Shown here in pieces: positions 16,738 through 26,910 of a stretch of DNA of 55,934 nt. The DNA is taken from the NCBI GenBank assembly GCA_020847975.1, contig JADLBD010000085.1, positions 1 to 55,934 of the forward strand. The letters run 5' to 3'. The position numbers were made by a program, and so were the translations under genes. Source of the DNA: Bryobacterales bacterium (GTDB lineage Bacteria > Acidobacteriota > Terriglobia > Bryobacterales > Bryobacteraceae). Within the stretch, counting starts at the first letter, position 1. Each line of letters starts with the position of its first letter. Below the pieces are notes generated by a model. That model worked only from the letters and a program-made list of their open reading frames with translations, did not search any database and was not told the origin of the DNA.

Positions 16738-19707
16738 TTATTGCGCCCGCGTCCGCAACAGTTCGAAATCCTCGAACAATCCGAAATCATCCAGATCGTA
16801 CTTGTCTCCAGGCGGTTGTGTCTCGGGTGCGTAGCGCATCATGTGCGGTCCGGCGAAGCCTTTCCGAACATTGCCATGATGCGGTCCGTAAACGTTCTTG
16901 AGCGACCCGTGGACTCGTATCTCGATTTCGTTCCTCCCCTTACGTACGAATTTCGAAACGTCGAGTTCATAGGGCTGCCAGGCGATCACTCCGGCATCCG
17001 CGCCGTTGACGCGAACTTTGGCCAGTGTTCCGAACCAGCGGCCCAATCGCACCGTGTAGCGGCCGGATGTATCCTCGATCGGGAAACTGCGCAGGTAGGC
17101 GACCTGTTCGCCATACAGCGGCAGCCCCTGCTGCTTCCAACTGCCGGTGGCGAGCGGTTGCGCGGGAGCGAGGCTCCAACCCGCCGCTTCCGGACGGACG
17201 CTGAAATCGCCCCTGACGATGACTGGCTCAAGCTCAGCAAATACGGACATCGGCTGCGCGCTCACCGTAATCGTGTTTCTTCCGCCGCGGACGTGCGCGC
17301 CGATGGGGTAGACGGCAAAGTCGCGGTCAATCCACCAGGCGCCGGACAGCGGTTCCACCGGCGTATCATTGATTCGTACCTTAAAGATGCCGGGGCGCTC
17401 CACCACGGCTTGCATGGAACTGGTATCCACGCCCGGCCGCACTTCGAAGGAGAACGACGCCGAGAAACCTGAACCGGCGGGGAAGTGGTTCCGGTCGAGG
17501 ATTGCCGACCGGAATTGCACGGCGGTGTGCCAGGGGTTGCCTTCAGAGAATCCGTAGTGTTGGAAGATCGCATCGCTTGCCTTGAAGAAATACACTCCTT
17601 TCATTTCTTTCCCGCCGAAGGAGGCATTGCAGTAATCGAGTTTCAAGGTATTGGGAGCAGTGCGGCGCGCGGTGAGCGGACCTGCCGGTGGGACGGGCGT
17701 GCGCTGCCGCGGCGCCGCCTCGTACGGAGCCTGCGAACTCTTGCCGGCGAACAGCAGCAGGCTGCCGCCGGGGGCGAGGCGGAATTCGCCGTTTTGGCGC
17801 GTCACCGTGCCTTGGAAAGGGTCCAGCCGCTCAAGCACGGTGGCGTTGAGGAAGCGTCCCGAGGCGGAGTTCTCCAGGCTCGGGTTGGCGGCGAAGAGGA
17901 CCTCGCCGTCATCGGTGACGCGCCGCATCAGATAGAATTCGCCGCTGGTGGTTTCCACGGGAGCGGGCGGGAACAGGCGGGCATCGAACGTCTCCGCGCG
18001 CCGCCACTGCTTGGGCCATCGCGCGGCCATCGCGCTCACCGTCTTCGATTCCGCGCCATCAACGCGACCGGGCGGGTCAACGAACGACAGCACCTGGCCG
18101 CCCCCGCGCAAGTAGGCTTCGAGCAGCTTCACCGTGGGCGCGTCGAGATTTTCCGTGCCGGGCGGCAGGACGAACAACTTGTAGGTTCTCTCTCCCACTA
18201 CGAAACCGGATCCCCTCACCGAGGCATGCGTTTTCAGGATGTTCTCGCTCGCAAGGTCGTAGCCGATGTGCTGCTTGGACATCGCCGTGACGAACTGTTG
18301 GAAGCTCTCCCCGATCTGCTCCATTCGCAGGTCCGGCGAAGTGACGGCGGCGTAGAGCCAGGCCGATGTCGTGGGCTCCAGCACGACCACGGGATTCACT
18401 TCGCGCCCCGAACTCAGGGCCAGCGAGAGCCGTTCAAAATACCGCGCCAGGACGTGGTATTGCGGCCACCAGGAAGCGTGATAGGAGAACGACTGCGGAT
18501 AGTCGTACTTGCGCACGCCGAGCATGGTCTGGAAGGAGAGGTGCTGGTTGAGAAAGTTGACTCCCAGCGCGAACTCCCAGTCTCCCAGGCGCTTCATGTC
18601 CTCGAAGCGGAGGCTCCATCCACCGCCTCCGTAGGTTTCGCTCAGCGCTCTCCGGCGGCCGAGTTGGTTGGCCACGCTGGCCAGTTCCTTCACGGAGCGC
18701 ACGTTGCCGAACTGCGCATGGACGCCTTCGGCGAACTGGTTGAAGAGCATGTCGATGCCGGGTATCTGGTGCCATGCGTACATGGCCATGTTGTCAGGAC
18801 CGTCCTGCGGGCTCGGCCAGCCGTGCTCCCAGTAGTGGCCGGTCCACTGAAGGCGCTTCTTTTCCGTATAGGCGTGCCAGGGTTTGGACCAGCGGTCGAT
18901 AAAGAGATCGAGCAGCAGCGAATAGTAGTCATGGCGGATCTTGCGCCAGTCTCCCGCGGGCTCGAACAGCGAAACCAGATGTGGCCGTAGATCATAGCCC
19001 CAGCGTTTCTCGAATTGAGGGAAAAGGTCCGGAGTCCAGCGCATCGATTGGGCCACGGGAGGATGAATGTTGGGCTCGTCGGTAAAGATGCCCGGCACCC
19101 TGCTGCCGAACTCGTCTCCAATCGCGCGCTCATAACCGCTCATGGTGGTCTCAATGAAAGTCTCAGTGACGCCGGGTTTGATCAGATCCACGTATGGGAA
19201 TCCGGCGTTCCACGATCGCGCGGGATAGGAGACGCGCTCGAAGCAGTTCTCGCCGATGTGGACAACGCAACTTTCCGTGCTTTCGCCTTGGGCGAGCCGG
19301 CGGCGCACGAGACCTTGGCCCTGGTTATAGGAATCGGGGTGGGAGGCAGGGACATTGCCGCCCGCGAATCCGCTCGGATAGGAATTCTCATCGTAGAGCC
19401 AGACCTGCATGCCGCGCCGCGTAGCCCCGTCCACGGCATGGCGCACAAGGCGGAACCACTCAGTGGTCAGATAAGGAGTGATGAGGCCGGGGCGCGGGTG
19501 GATGAAGAAGCCTCGGACGTGCTGGGAGTTGAGATCGTCGAGCATACGATCAATGGCGGCATCGGTTACCGTGCCGTTCCACACAAGCAGCGGCGCGCTC
19601 GAATACTCCACCGGCGGATCGGCAAACAATTGCTTCATGCGGACTCCGCTATCCGGGGGCGAGGCCATCGCACAGGAAGCGAGAAGGAGAAGAAACAGGC
19701 GTATCAC
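16738..19707 (-). CDS. Exported glycoside hydrolase, GH106-like (candidate alpha-L-rhamnosidase)
   Basis: 989 residues with a signal peptide (MIRLFLLLLASCAMA). The N-terminal TIM-barrel region carries RGFFIHPRPGL and WLYDENSYPSGFAGG, typical of GH106-like enzymes; a jelly-roll sugar-binding domain similar to GH2-type lies at the C-terminus (about residues 820-960). The GTG start at 19707 overlaps the upstream isomerase stop (GTGA), so hydrolysis of a deoxy-sugar glycan and isomerisation of the released sugar are coupled. Family assignment is by pattern; the exact GH family and linkage need a profile search. Confidence 0.78.
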   Translation of the reverse strand: MIRLFLLLLASCAMASPPDSGVRMKQLFADPPVEYSSAPLLVWNGTVTDAAIDRMLDDLNSQHVRGFFIHPRPGLITPYLTTEWFRLVRHAVDGATRRGMQVWLYDENSYPSGFAGGNVPASHPDSYNQGQGLVRRRLAQGESTESCVVHIGENCFERVSYPARSWNAGFPYVDLIKPGVTETFIETTMSGYERAIGDEFGSRVPGIFTDEPNIHPPVAQSMRWTPDLFPQFEKRWGYDLRPHLVSLFEPAGDWRKIRHDYYSLLLDLFIDRWSKPWHAYTEKKRLQWTGHYWEHGWPSPQDGPDNMAMYAWHQIPGIDMLFNQFAEGVHAQFGNVRSVKELASVANQLGRRRALSETYGGGGWSLRFEDMKRLGDWEFALGVNFLNQHLSFQTMLGVRKYDYPQSFSYHASWWPQYHVLARYFERLSLALSSGREVNPVVVLEPTTSAWLYAAVTSPDLRMEQIGESFQQFVTAMSKQHIGYDLASENILKTHASVRGSGFVVGERTYKLFVLPPGTENLDAPTVKLLEAYLRGGGQVLSFVDPPGRVDGAESKTVSAMAARWPKQWRRAETFDARLFPPAPVETTSGEFYLMRRVTDDGEVLFAANPSLENSASGRFLNATVLERLDPFQGTVTRQNGEFRLAPGGSLLLFAGKSSQAPYEAAPRQRTPVPPAGPLTARRTAPNTLKLDYCNASFGGKEMKGVYFFKASDAIFQHYGFSEGNPWHTAVQFRSAILDRNHFPAGSGFSASFSFEVRPGVDTSSMQAVVERPGIFKVRINDTPVEPLSGAWWIDRDFAVYPIGAHVRGGRNTITVSAQPMSVFAELEPVIVRGDFSVRPEAAGWSLAPAQPLATGSWKQQGLPLYGEQVAYLRSFPIEDTSGRYTVRLGRWFGTLAKVRVNGADAGVIAWQPYELDVSKFVRKGRNEIEIRVHGSLKNVYGPHHGNVRKGFAGPHMMRYAPETQPPGDKYDLDDFGLFEDFELLRTRAQ

Positions 19708-21110
19708 GTCACCTCCACCAAAGGAATGCCGGTCAGTTCACTGAATTTCCCCAGAGAAGAATGCAGGTGTCCGATGCCCAGGGCGCAGTGGTGCGTGGGC
19801 CCCTGCTCGCACCACTTGTTGACGAACTCGCGCGGACCGCTCTTGAACTTGAGCCGCGAGTTGGTGTTACCGATTCGCAAAGTTGGGCCTGGAATGGATT
19901 CGCCTTCGGCGGCGAGCATCCGCAGCGACCCTTCGGCCGTCTGTGTCATGCCGAGGATCGACACCGGGCCGTGTTTGACGGAAAACTCGACGCTCACGCC
20001 GCTGCCGCGCTTGCCGTGGTAAAGCCCCAGTCCGCGCAGCACGGGCTGGCGGTCGCTGATGGCGAGATGCCCGGGTCCGTCGTGTCCCATCAGGACGAAA
20101 TCCTCGCGCAGGTCCATCGCATAGAATTCGGTGAACGATCCGCCGGCGCCAAAGCGATCGAGAATCAACATGCCGAGGCAGGTTTTCAGATCGCCTTCGC
20201 CGCTCGCGGGGATGCCCCGCGCCGTGAGCAGCGAATTGCCAAGAATCATTCCGGCGCCGAGTTGCTCGTAGCGGTTGCCGTCAAGCCCGCGATAGTAGTA
20301 GGTGAGCCCGGTCAGATCGAACTGCTCCACTATGCGATCCAATCCGGCCGCCACGCGGGCGGCCCAATCGAGATCGTCCTCCGCCACGTTCTCGAAGGCG
20401 AACGTAGCTCGCGCCAGATCGATCTTCGACTGAACCTCGGCTGCGCTTACGCGGCTCACACATGCCTCCAGGTCGCACATCTCCAGGATTTCAATATGCG
20501 CGCCTGTTTGTCCGCTGATCATGGTGAAGTCGGAATACAGATCGAGCATGCCGGGGTAGGTGTGGCCGAGGAATCCGATGCGGCTGGCGCGCAGGGAACG
20601 GGTGACCGCGGCCGACTTGACCCACCCTTCGATCTCGCTCCAGGCGATGGCGTCGTCGCGAAGGGTTCCCGAGACGACGCGGAACTTCACCCGCGCACGC
20701 GCGAAAGCATTGGAAATTTCGGGAACACAGCAGGTGGAACAGTTCGCAAGCCATTCGCCGGTATCCGTGTTTTCGTAATCGAGCGCCGCGGCGGGCTGAA
20801 GGTTGAGCACCAGCACCGGGACGTGCGCGTGCTGCACTACGGGAAGCACCTGCGAAGACGTAGCGTACGTACCCACGTAGCAAATGATGAGGTCCAGTCC
20901 CGCGGCGGCCATTCGCTCACCGGCTTGCGCTGCCGCCGGCGCCGTATCCACCAGGCCGCTCGATACGACATCCGCACCCATCGCGGCAAGCCGCGATTCC
21001 ACTTCGCGCTGATATCCTTCGAGACGCTCTTTCAAACCGGGAAACTGCGGCCAATACGCCGCCAGGCCAATCCCGAAAGCGCCAATGCGGCCGGGCCGAG
21101 TCGCGGACAT
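19704..21110 (-). CDS. L-fucose/L-arabinose isomerase-family protein
   Basis: 468 residues. N-terminal IGAFGIGLAAYWPQFPGL, the central LIICYVGTYATSS and LNLQPAAALDY segments, and late conserved acidic/histidine residues resemble the L-arabinose/L-fucose isomerase fold. Members interconvert aldose and ketose sugars using Mn2+; here the linked glycosidase suggests L-fucose, L-rhamnose or a related deoxysugar. There is no signal peptide, so it is cytoplasmic. It is the first gene of a two-gene operon with the glycosidase. Confidence 0.8.
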   Translation of the reverse strand: MSATRPGRIGAFGIGLAAYWPQFPGLKERLEGYQREVESRLAAMGADVVSSGLVDTAPAAAQAGERMAAAGLDLIICYVGTYATSSQVLPVVQHAHVPVLVLNLQPAAALDYENTDTGEWLANCSTCCVPEISNAFARARVKFRVVSGTLRDDAIAWSEIEGWVKSAAVTRSLRASRIGFLGHTYPGMLDLYSDFTMISGQTGAHIEILEMCDLEACVSRVSAAEVQSKIDLARATFAFENVAEDDLDWAARVAAGLDRIVEQFDLTGLTYYYRGLDGNRYEQLGAGMILGNSLLTARGIPASGEGDLKTCLGMLILDRFGAGGSFTEFYAMDLREDFVLMGHDGPGHLAISDRQPVLRGLGLYHGKRGSGVSVEFSVKHGPVSILGMTQTAEGSLRMLAAEGESIPGPTLRIGNTNSRLKFKSGPREFVNKWCEQGPTHHCALGIGHLHSSLGKFSELTGIPLVEVT

Positions 21111-21259
21111 TCGATTCCGATTCTAGCGGAATTCCCCCAAGCGGCGCGTGGCCAGTGTTGAAAACAAGAACTTCGAGGCGGGGGCCGGAGACTGCCCGGT
21201 TTCGCGGCACGCGCCGGCTCTTGAGTTTCCTCCCGGTCCGGCAGTATCCTCAAGAGCAA

Positions 21260-22513
21260 ATGCTCGAACTTCGATTGCTGATTATCTTTCTCGCGTGCGC
21301 TGCCGCGTGGGCCCAGCCACGATACGATCTCCTGCTAAAGGGCGGACACGTCATCGACGCCAAGAATGGGATCGATGCGGTTCGCGATGTCGCCATCGCC
21401 GGCGGGCGCATCGCCGCGGTGGCGGAGGACATTCCGGCGTCCCAGGCCCGCCGCACCGTGGATGTGCACTCTCTTTATGTCACCCCGGGCCTGGTGGATA
21501 TGCATGTCCACGTGTTCGCGGCCACCATGGACCGGGAATACACCGGCGAGTGGGGAGTGCGGCCTGATGGCTTCACCTTCCGGAGCGGTGTGACTACCGT
21601 GGTCGACGCCGGCAGTTCCGGTTGGCGGAATTTCGAGGAGTTCAAGCGCCTCGTGATCGATCGGGTGCAAACGCGGGTTTTCTCCATGCTCAATATCGTC
21701 GGCAAAGGCATGGCGGGGCGCGCCGATATCGAGCAGGACGTTTCGGACATGGACCCGGAACGTACTGCCGAGATGGCCAAACGTCACTCGGATGTGGTTG
21801 TGGGGGTCAAGATCGCCCACTATGCAGGGCCGGATTGGGGCCCAGTGGAGAAAGCCGTCAAGGCCGGCACACTTGCAAACATACCCGTGATGGTGGATTT
21901 CGCCACCTTCCGTCCCGAACGCCCGTTCCAGGATCTGGTGTTGAAGAAACTCCGGCCCGGCGATATTTACACGCACACCTACTTGACCGCCGTCCCCATG
22001 CTGGACGCCCAAGGCCAACTGCTGCCGTACCTGTTTGAGGCGCGCAAACGCGGCGTCATCTTTGATGTCGGCCACGGCGGCGGCAGTTTCTCGTTCCGGC
22101 AGGCTGTGCCCGCAATCAAGCAGGGCTTCCTGGCGGATTCCATCTCGACTGACCTGCATGTCACCAGCATGAATGCGGGCATGAAGGACATACTTAACCT
22201 GATGTCGAAATTCCTTGCCATGGGCGTCTCTGTCCAGGATGTGGTGGCGCGCGCTACCTGGCATCCGGCGCGCGAAATCCATCGCGAGCAGTACGGAAAC
22301 CTGTCCGTCGGCGCAGTGGCGGATGTCGCCGTTCTCCGCCTCGTTCAAGGCGATTTCGGTTTTGTCGACTCCGCGCGCCGGCGCCTTCGTGGAACGCAGA
22401 AACTGATCTGCGAACTCACCCTGAAGGGTGGACGCACCATGTGGGACCTGAACGGACTCACCAGCGACGATTGGGACAAGCAACTTCCTGAGCGCCGGCA
22501 ATCGGGAAGATAA
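21260..22513 (+). CDS. Exported amidohydrolase/deacetylase-family metallohydrolase
   Basis: 417 residues with a signal peptide (MLELRLLIIFLACAAAWA). Amidohydrolase landmarks: DLLLKGGHVIDAKNGID, GLVDMHVHVFA (first metal pair), a carboxylatable-lysine candidate in VVGVKIAHY, HTYLTAVPM, and STDLHVTSMN near the C-terminal metal site, followed by WHPAREI. This resembles the EF_0837/AHA_3915 deacetylase-type subgroup acting on N-acylated or cyclic-ureido compounds. The start at 21260 is chosen because the signal peptide begins there. It converges with the cytochrome gene at 22577. Confidence 0.87.
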   Translation: MLELRLLIIFLACAAAWAQPRYDLLLKGGHVIDAKNGIDAVRDVAIAGGRIAAVAEDIPASQARRTVDVHSLYVTPGLVDMHVHVFAATMDREYTGEWGVRPDGFTFRSGVTTVVDAGSSGWRNFEEFKRLVIDRVQTRVFSMLNIVGKGMAGRADIEQDVSDMDPERTAEMAKRHSDVVVGVKIAHYAGPDWGPVEKAVKAGTLANIPVMVDFATFRPERPFQDLVLKKLRPGDIYTHTYLTAVPMLDAQGQLLPYLFEARKRGVIFDVGHGGGSFSFRQAVPAIKQGFLADSISTDLHVTSMNAGMKDILNLMSKFLAMGVSVQDVVARATWHPAREIHREQYGNLSVGAVADVAVLRLVQGDFGFVDSARRRLRGTQKLICELTLKGGRTMWDLNGLTSDDWDKQLPERRQSGR

Positions 22514-22576
22514 TGCGAGAACACCGGAGGGGTGGTCCCGTCAACCACCCCCTCCGAATCACCACAACCAGCAGTC

Positions 22577-24859
22577 TCACTGCGGAGGAATGGGTGTGGT
22601 GGATGCGTCGATGGACAGCAGGAAGCGGATCAATTGACTGCGCGCATTGTCATCGCTCAGCATGTCCGCTCCATTCGTACCGGCGGAGCGATGGGCCACG
22701 TTCGCCATCACATCCTCCAGTGAGTTCGCCGAGCCGTTGTGGAAGAACGTTTGCGGGAAGGCGGATATCGACAGCAGAGAGGGCGGCACGAAACCATCCG
22801 CGCCCAACGGAGGAGCGCCGGTTGCCCTGACCTCGTTCTTCTGCGCCGGGTCGAACGTCCCAACCTTCTTGAGTTCTCCAATCACCTGGCCGTTGCTGAG
22901 CAAGTTGTCCGCCGGAGGCGGTGTGAACTTCACACGGCTCACGGTCCATTGGTTGCCGCCGTGGCAGCTCTGGCAGTTGGCCTGGATGAACAACTGCCGG
23001 CCGGCATCGGCGTCCGGATCGTAGGGATCGATGGGCGAAATGGGAGCGCGGATGCCGAACTGAACGTATGCGCGGATGGCGTCCCAGGCGTTGTAGCCGC
23101 GAATGCGCAGTTGCGGGCGCCCCGTGTTGGCCGGGTTGAAGGCGGCAACAGTGGCGGCCGGCGTGACGCCGTCGTCACCAACGATCACGCCCAGTCCCCC
23201 GCTGACGCCGCGAATGTTGAGTTCGAAATCGTCAATTTCGTCCAAGATTCCGGACCAGTTGAGAACGCGCTGATTCGCCGGATCATCCGCATCAAAGTCC
23301 TGGTGTTGCGAAACGGTGCGCCGCGGGCCGGCGGCAAAGATCCACACGACGTTATCCGTAAGCCCGTCCGGATGGCAGGCGGCACAGGAGCCCCAGCCGT
23401 TGTTGGACATGCGGCCGCGAATTTTCGGCGAAAGCGGCGTCGGCCCATCGAACTCTCCTACCGAAGTGTTGTACAGTTCTTTGCCCGCCAGGATGAGATC
23501 CTCGGTAGTGCCGGCCCCGGGCAAACTCGAGGATTGCATGGCGGCGACGGCCTTGTCCTGCCCGCTTTCCACGTTCAGCACGGTCACGTCGCGCGAGATG
23601 TAGTTCATCACATAGGCCCGCGTGTCCGCGCTGTTGATGACAATTCCACGCGGATTCTTTCCCGTGGGGATCTCCAACACGCGCGAGGGCGTGGCTCCGG
23701 TATTCTGCACGGTGGGCTTGCCTGTGCCGCGGTCGAGGGCCACCTTGACTGCCACATCGCTCGCGGCGCTCACCACATAGGCTTCGTCGCTCTTGTTCTT
23801 CGCGGCGATGGCCCAGGGTTGCGTCAGAAACAGCTTCGGTGTGGCTCCCTGTTCCGCAACGGCGCGGTGCATATTGATTGTCTGTCCGGCGTCGGTCCTG
23901 GCGGTGAGATCGATGACCGCAAGCAGACTTTGCGTGTTCACGTCAAACCGGACCGGACCATTGGGCGAAGCTCCCGTGTTGGGCACGTAGGCGTAATTGC
24001 CCTTGATAACGAGATTGTTGAGCTGGTTGGGATAGGCGCTGGTGGTGAAACGCAAATCGGCCGCGGTGATTGTGGGAGGTGGAGCCACCTTGGCAATCGC
24101 GTCCCCGGCGGCCTTAAAGCCTGTATCGCCGATGGGAAGGATGTTGATGGTCTGATCGAGTTCATCAGCCACCGTACGGATCACGCTGATGACGCCCTGC
24201 TTGCTGTCGTCTTCGCCATCGATACGGCCCGGCCGGGGCAGAGCAAAGAATTGCGTGACGTAGACGGTTTCATCATCGTCTCTGTCGTCGCCATTGTTGG
24301 TGATGGCGATTCCTGTGGGCGCCGGCCCCACCGCCTCAATGGTCTTGATAACCCGGTTGCTTTGGGTGTCAATCACACTCACGGAGTTGGACCGCCGGTT
24401 GGTCACATAAAGTTTAGTGGCATTCGGCGTGAGCGCCAGTCCGTAAGGCTCCGCGCCCACGCGGATTTCTCTCGTCACACGAGCGATGCCCGGGCTGTTG
24501 CGGTTGATGTTGAGCACGCTGACGGTGCCGCTCACTGTGTTCGCCACGTAAGCACGGGTTCCCTGCGGGTTCATCGCAACGCCGTTCGGTTCGACGCCGC
24601 AAGGGATCTCGCGCAAGCGCTTGTTGCGGTCACTCCCCACATCGAAAAAAGTGACCGAGTTGTTATCCGGATTAACTGCCGCGAGCAGGCTGCCATTACC
24701 ATCCAGAGCTAGCGGCTGTGAGGAAGTAGCCGCTGCAAAGCGTGTGGCAGGTTGGGAAGGTTGCTGCTGTGACAAGGCTCCGGAGGTGGCGAGGTAGATT
24801 CCCAGCCCCGCTATCGCCGCCGTGCCCATCCATTTGCACAGGAATTTCCAGCTATTCAT
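22577..24859 (-). CDS. YVTN beta-propeller protein with two C-terminal cytochrome c motifs
   Basis: 760 residues. An N-terminal hydrophobic segment (residues ~12-30) serves as signal/anchor. Residues ~45-430 contain repeated YVTN-type propeller blades (AYVANTVSGTVSVLN, LYVTNRRSNSVSVID, AYVMNYISRDVTVLN). Haem motifs CAACH (near residue 490) and CQSCH (near 630) follow, with an FFHNGSANSLEDV segment as in di-haem peroxidases. This suggests a periplasmic propeller-linked redox enzyme. The ATG at 24859 has an AGGAG site 8 bp upstream; an open frame upstream to 25219 crosses the divergent promoter region and is not coding. Confidence 0.88.
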   Translation of the reverse strand: MNSWKFLCKWMGTAAIAGLGIYLATSGALSQQQPSQPATRFAAATSSQPLALDGNGSLLAAVNPDNNSVTFFDVGSDRNKRLREIPCGVEPNGVAMNPQGTRAYVANTVSGTVSVLNINRNSPGIARVTREIRVGAEPYGLALTPNATKLYVTNRRSNSVSVIDTQSNRVIKTIEAVGPAPTGIAITNNGDDRDDDETVYVTQFFALPRPGRIDGEDDSKQGVISVIRTVADELDQTINILPIGDTGFKAAGDAIAKVAPPPTITAADLRFTTSAYPNQLNNLVIKGNYAYVPNTGASPNGPVRFDVNTQSLLAVIDLTARTDAGQTINMHRAVAEQGATPKLFLTQPWAIAAKNKSDEAYVVSAASDVAVKVALDRGTGKPTVQNTGATPSRVLEIPTGKNPRGIVINSADTRAYVMNYISRDVTVLNVESGQDKAVAAMQSSSLPGAGTTEDLILAGKELYNTSVGEFDGPTPLSPKIRGRMSNNGWGSCAACHPDGLTDNVVWIFAAGPRRTVSQHQDFDADDPANQRVLNWSGILDEIDDFELNIRGVSGGLGVIVGDDGVTPAATVAAFNPANTGRPQLRIRGYNAWDAIRAYVQFGIRAPISPIDPYDPDADAGRQLFIQANCQSCHGGNQWTVSRVKFTPPPADNLLSNGQVIGELKKVGTFDPAQKNEVRATGAPPLGADGFVPPSLLSISAFPQTFFHNGSANSLEDVMANVAHRSAGTNGADMLSDDNARSQLIRFLLSIDASTTPIPPQ

Positions 24860-25037
24860 TATCCAATCTCCTAGTGGATTGAACCGCGTCCCAGGGGACC
24901 CCGATTCATTAACCGGAGTATACGCCTCCTGCTCCTGTATTTCAGGCAGCATGCGTCCCGGTTGGAAAACAAGTAACCAAAGGGTGGAGAAGAAGCATCT
25001 AATAGCCACTGGTCTCGTGTCGCTGAACTGGTTAGTC

Positions 25038-26852
25038 ATGCATTCAGGACGCTTCAGACTTATTCTGCTCATTGCTTCCGTGGGGCTCGGTAGGGCGCAA
25101 CCATTGGATCTGCGCAATACGCTGCGGACAGATACCCATACAAAGTTCACGCTGCCTCCGCCCAGGAGTCTGGGAGAATGGTCGGCGCGCAAGGCGCAGC
25201 TTCGCAGGCAGATTCTCACTGCTGCCGGTCTCTACCCCGTACCTTCGCCTACGCCGCTGCGTCCCCGCCGGTTCAACCGCACTGACCATGGGAGCTATGC
25301 GGTGGAAAAGGTGCTCCTGGAGACCATGCCGGGCTACTTTCTCGCGGGCAATCTGTATTACCCGAGAATGCGTACCGCGCATCGGATGGCCGGCGTGCTG
25401 GTGCCTCATGGGCACTGGAAGCATGGACGGATTCACGACGCCGCGGACTATTCCGTGCCCGCGCTTTGCGCCAATCTGGCCGCTCAAGGTTATGTTGCCT
25501 TTGCCTACGACATGGTGGGGTACAACGATACCATCCAGACGCCGCATGATTTCGGGGAGTCCCCGAGCGAGGAATTGTGGTCATTTCATCCGCTCGGACT
25601 GCAATTGTGGAATTCCATGCGGGCGCTGGATTTTCTCGCCTCGCTCGACATTGTGGATCCCCATCGTATTGCGGCCACAGGCGCCTCCGGCGGCGCAACC
25701 CAAACGCTGCTGCTCGCCGCCGTGGATGAGCGCGTAGCGGTAGCCGCTCCGGTGAATATGATTTCCGCCATTTTTCAAGGGGACGATGCCTGCGAAATGG
25801 CGCCCGGGTTGCGCGTGGGCACGAACAATGTCGAGATTGCCGCCATGGTGGCGCCCAGACCGATGCTGATGGTTTCTTCGTCCAAAGACTGGACGAAATA
25901 TACTCCCAACCTGGAATACCCGGCGATTCGGGCCGTGTACCGGTTGTTTGGGGAATCGGGGCGGTTGGCCGTAACACAGATAGATGCCGGGCACAACTAT
26001 AATCGCGCGAGCCGGGAATCGGTTTACCGGTTTTTCCGCCGTATCTTGTCGCAGGCCCCCGGTCCCGCTCCGAAAGAGACCGTCAGCATCGATTTTGCCC
26101 CTAAGGATCTGCTCATCGGGCCGGAGGTGTTGAAGTCCCTGCATATCAGTCCCAATCTCGACTCCGTCTTCGCGGAATGGCAGAAACTGACCGCCGTGCA
26201 TTCTGCCGGTGCCCAAACTGCGGACTTGGAGGATGCGCTTCTCGCCGTGACAGGCGCCGAATGGCCATTGGAAGTGAGCGCCGTAACTGCCGGAGACCGG
26301 GTTCTGCTGAGCAGGCAAGGCTATGCCGATCTGGTTCCGGCAGCGTGGTACCCAGGCCTGTCGAGGAACGTAACCATCGTCGTGCATCCGGATGGTCCGG
26401 ACGCGGCGCGCCGGACGCCGAAGGTGGCCCAGGAACTGGCGCATGGGTCGTCGGTGTTGCTGGTCGAGCCTTACGAAAAGTCGCCCTCCGTCTCCGTGGT
26501 GCCTGTGCGAGGCAAAGACTACCTCACCTACCATCTCTCCGATGATGCCTACCGGGTTCAGGAAATCCTCACCAGCATGGCCTTTGTTGCTCCCATGGAC
26601 TCTCCCCGCCGCCGGTTGCTGTGTTTCGGCCGCGCCCGCGCGTGGTGCCTGCTGGCGGAGGCCCTCTCGCCCGACGTCTTTGATTTTGACGATGACCTCA
26701 GTGATTTGAGCGGCACGGATGAGGAATTGCGTAAGTCTCTGTTCATCCCCGGACTCCAGCGAGCCGGAGGGATTGCCGCTGTCCGCAAGCTGATCCTGGA
26801 AAAGCGCATGCTCTCTTCTGCCCGTACCGGGACACCGGCCGATGAGAATTGA
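25038..26852 (+). CDS. Exported alpha/beta-hydrolase (acetyl-xylan-esterase-like)
   Basis: 604 residues with an N-terminal signal (MHSGRFRLILLIASVGLGRAQ). The alpha/beta-hydrolase core includes GVLVPHGHWKHG, FAYDMVGYND, and a nucleophile elbow GASGGATQ; the catalytic histidine candidate is in IDAGHNYN. This resembles large bacterial esterases of the AXE/glucuronoyl type. The last ~200 residues are a less conserved extra domain. The start is set by the signal peptide, although the frame is open to 24822. It is divergent from the propeller-cytochrome gene, with 178 bp between starts. Confidence 0.83.
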   Translation: MHSGRFRLILLIASVGLGRAQPLDLRNTLRTDTHTKFTLPPPRSLGEWSARKAQLRRQILTAAGLYPVPSPTPLRPRRFNRTDHGSYAVEKVLLETMPGYFLAGNLYYPRMRTAHRMAGVLVPHGHWKHGRIHDAADYSVPALCANLAAQGYVAFAYDMVGYNDTIQTPHDFGESPSEELWSFHPLGLQLWNSMRALDFLASLDIVDPHRIAATGASGGATQTLLLAAVDERVAVAAPVNMISAIFQGDDACEMAPGLRVGTNNVEIAAMVAPRPMLMVSSSKDWTKYTPNLEYPAIRAVYRLFGESGRLAVTQIDAGHNYNRASRESVYRFFRRILSQAPGPAPKETVSIDFAPKDLLIGPEVLKSLHISPNLDSVFAEWQKLTAVHSAGAQTADLEDALLAVTGAEWPLEVSAVTAGDRVLLSRQGYADLVPAAWYPGLSRNVTIVVHPDGPDAARRTPKVAQELAHGSSVLLVEPYEKSPSVSVVPVRGKDYLTYHLSDDAYRVQEILTSMAFVAPMDSPRRRLLCFGRARAWCLLAEALSPDVFDFDDDLSDLSGTDEELRKSLFIPGLQRAGGIAAVRKLILEKRMLSSARTGTPADEN

Positions 26853-26910
26853 TCTCAGGGGTTGCCGGATGATCCCGGCGGGAACGATATAATCCTTCGA
26901 AGAACCTGTC

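Noticed and set aside
17485..18990. 501-codon open frame opposite the glycosidase
   Set aside because: Shadow frame; no plausible ribosome site or domain.
22739..24712. 657-codon open frame opposite the propeller/cytochrome gene
   Set aside because: Shadow of the high-GC coding strand; no recognisable family, and the real gene has clear propeller and haem motifs.
24860..25219. Upstream extension of the propeller/cytochrome protein
   Set aside because: The extension crosses the divergent promoter and start of the next gene; the ATG at 24859 has its own AGGAG and a signal-like segment.
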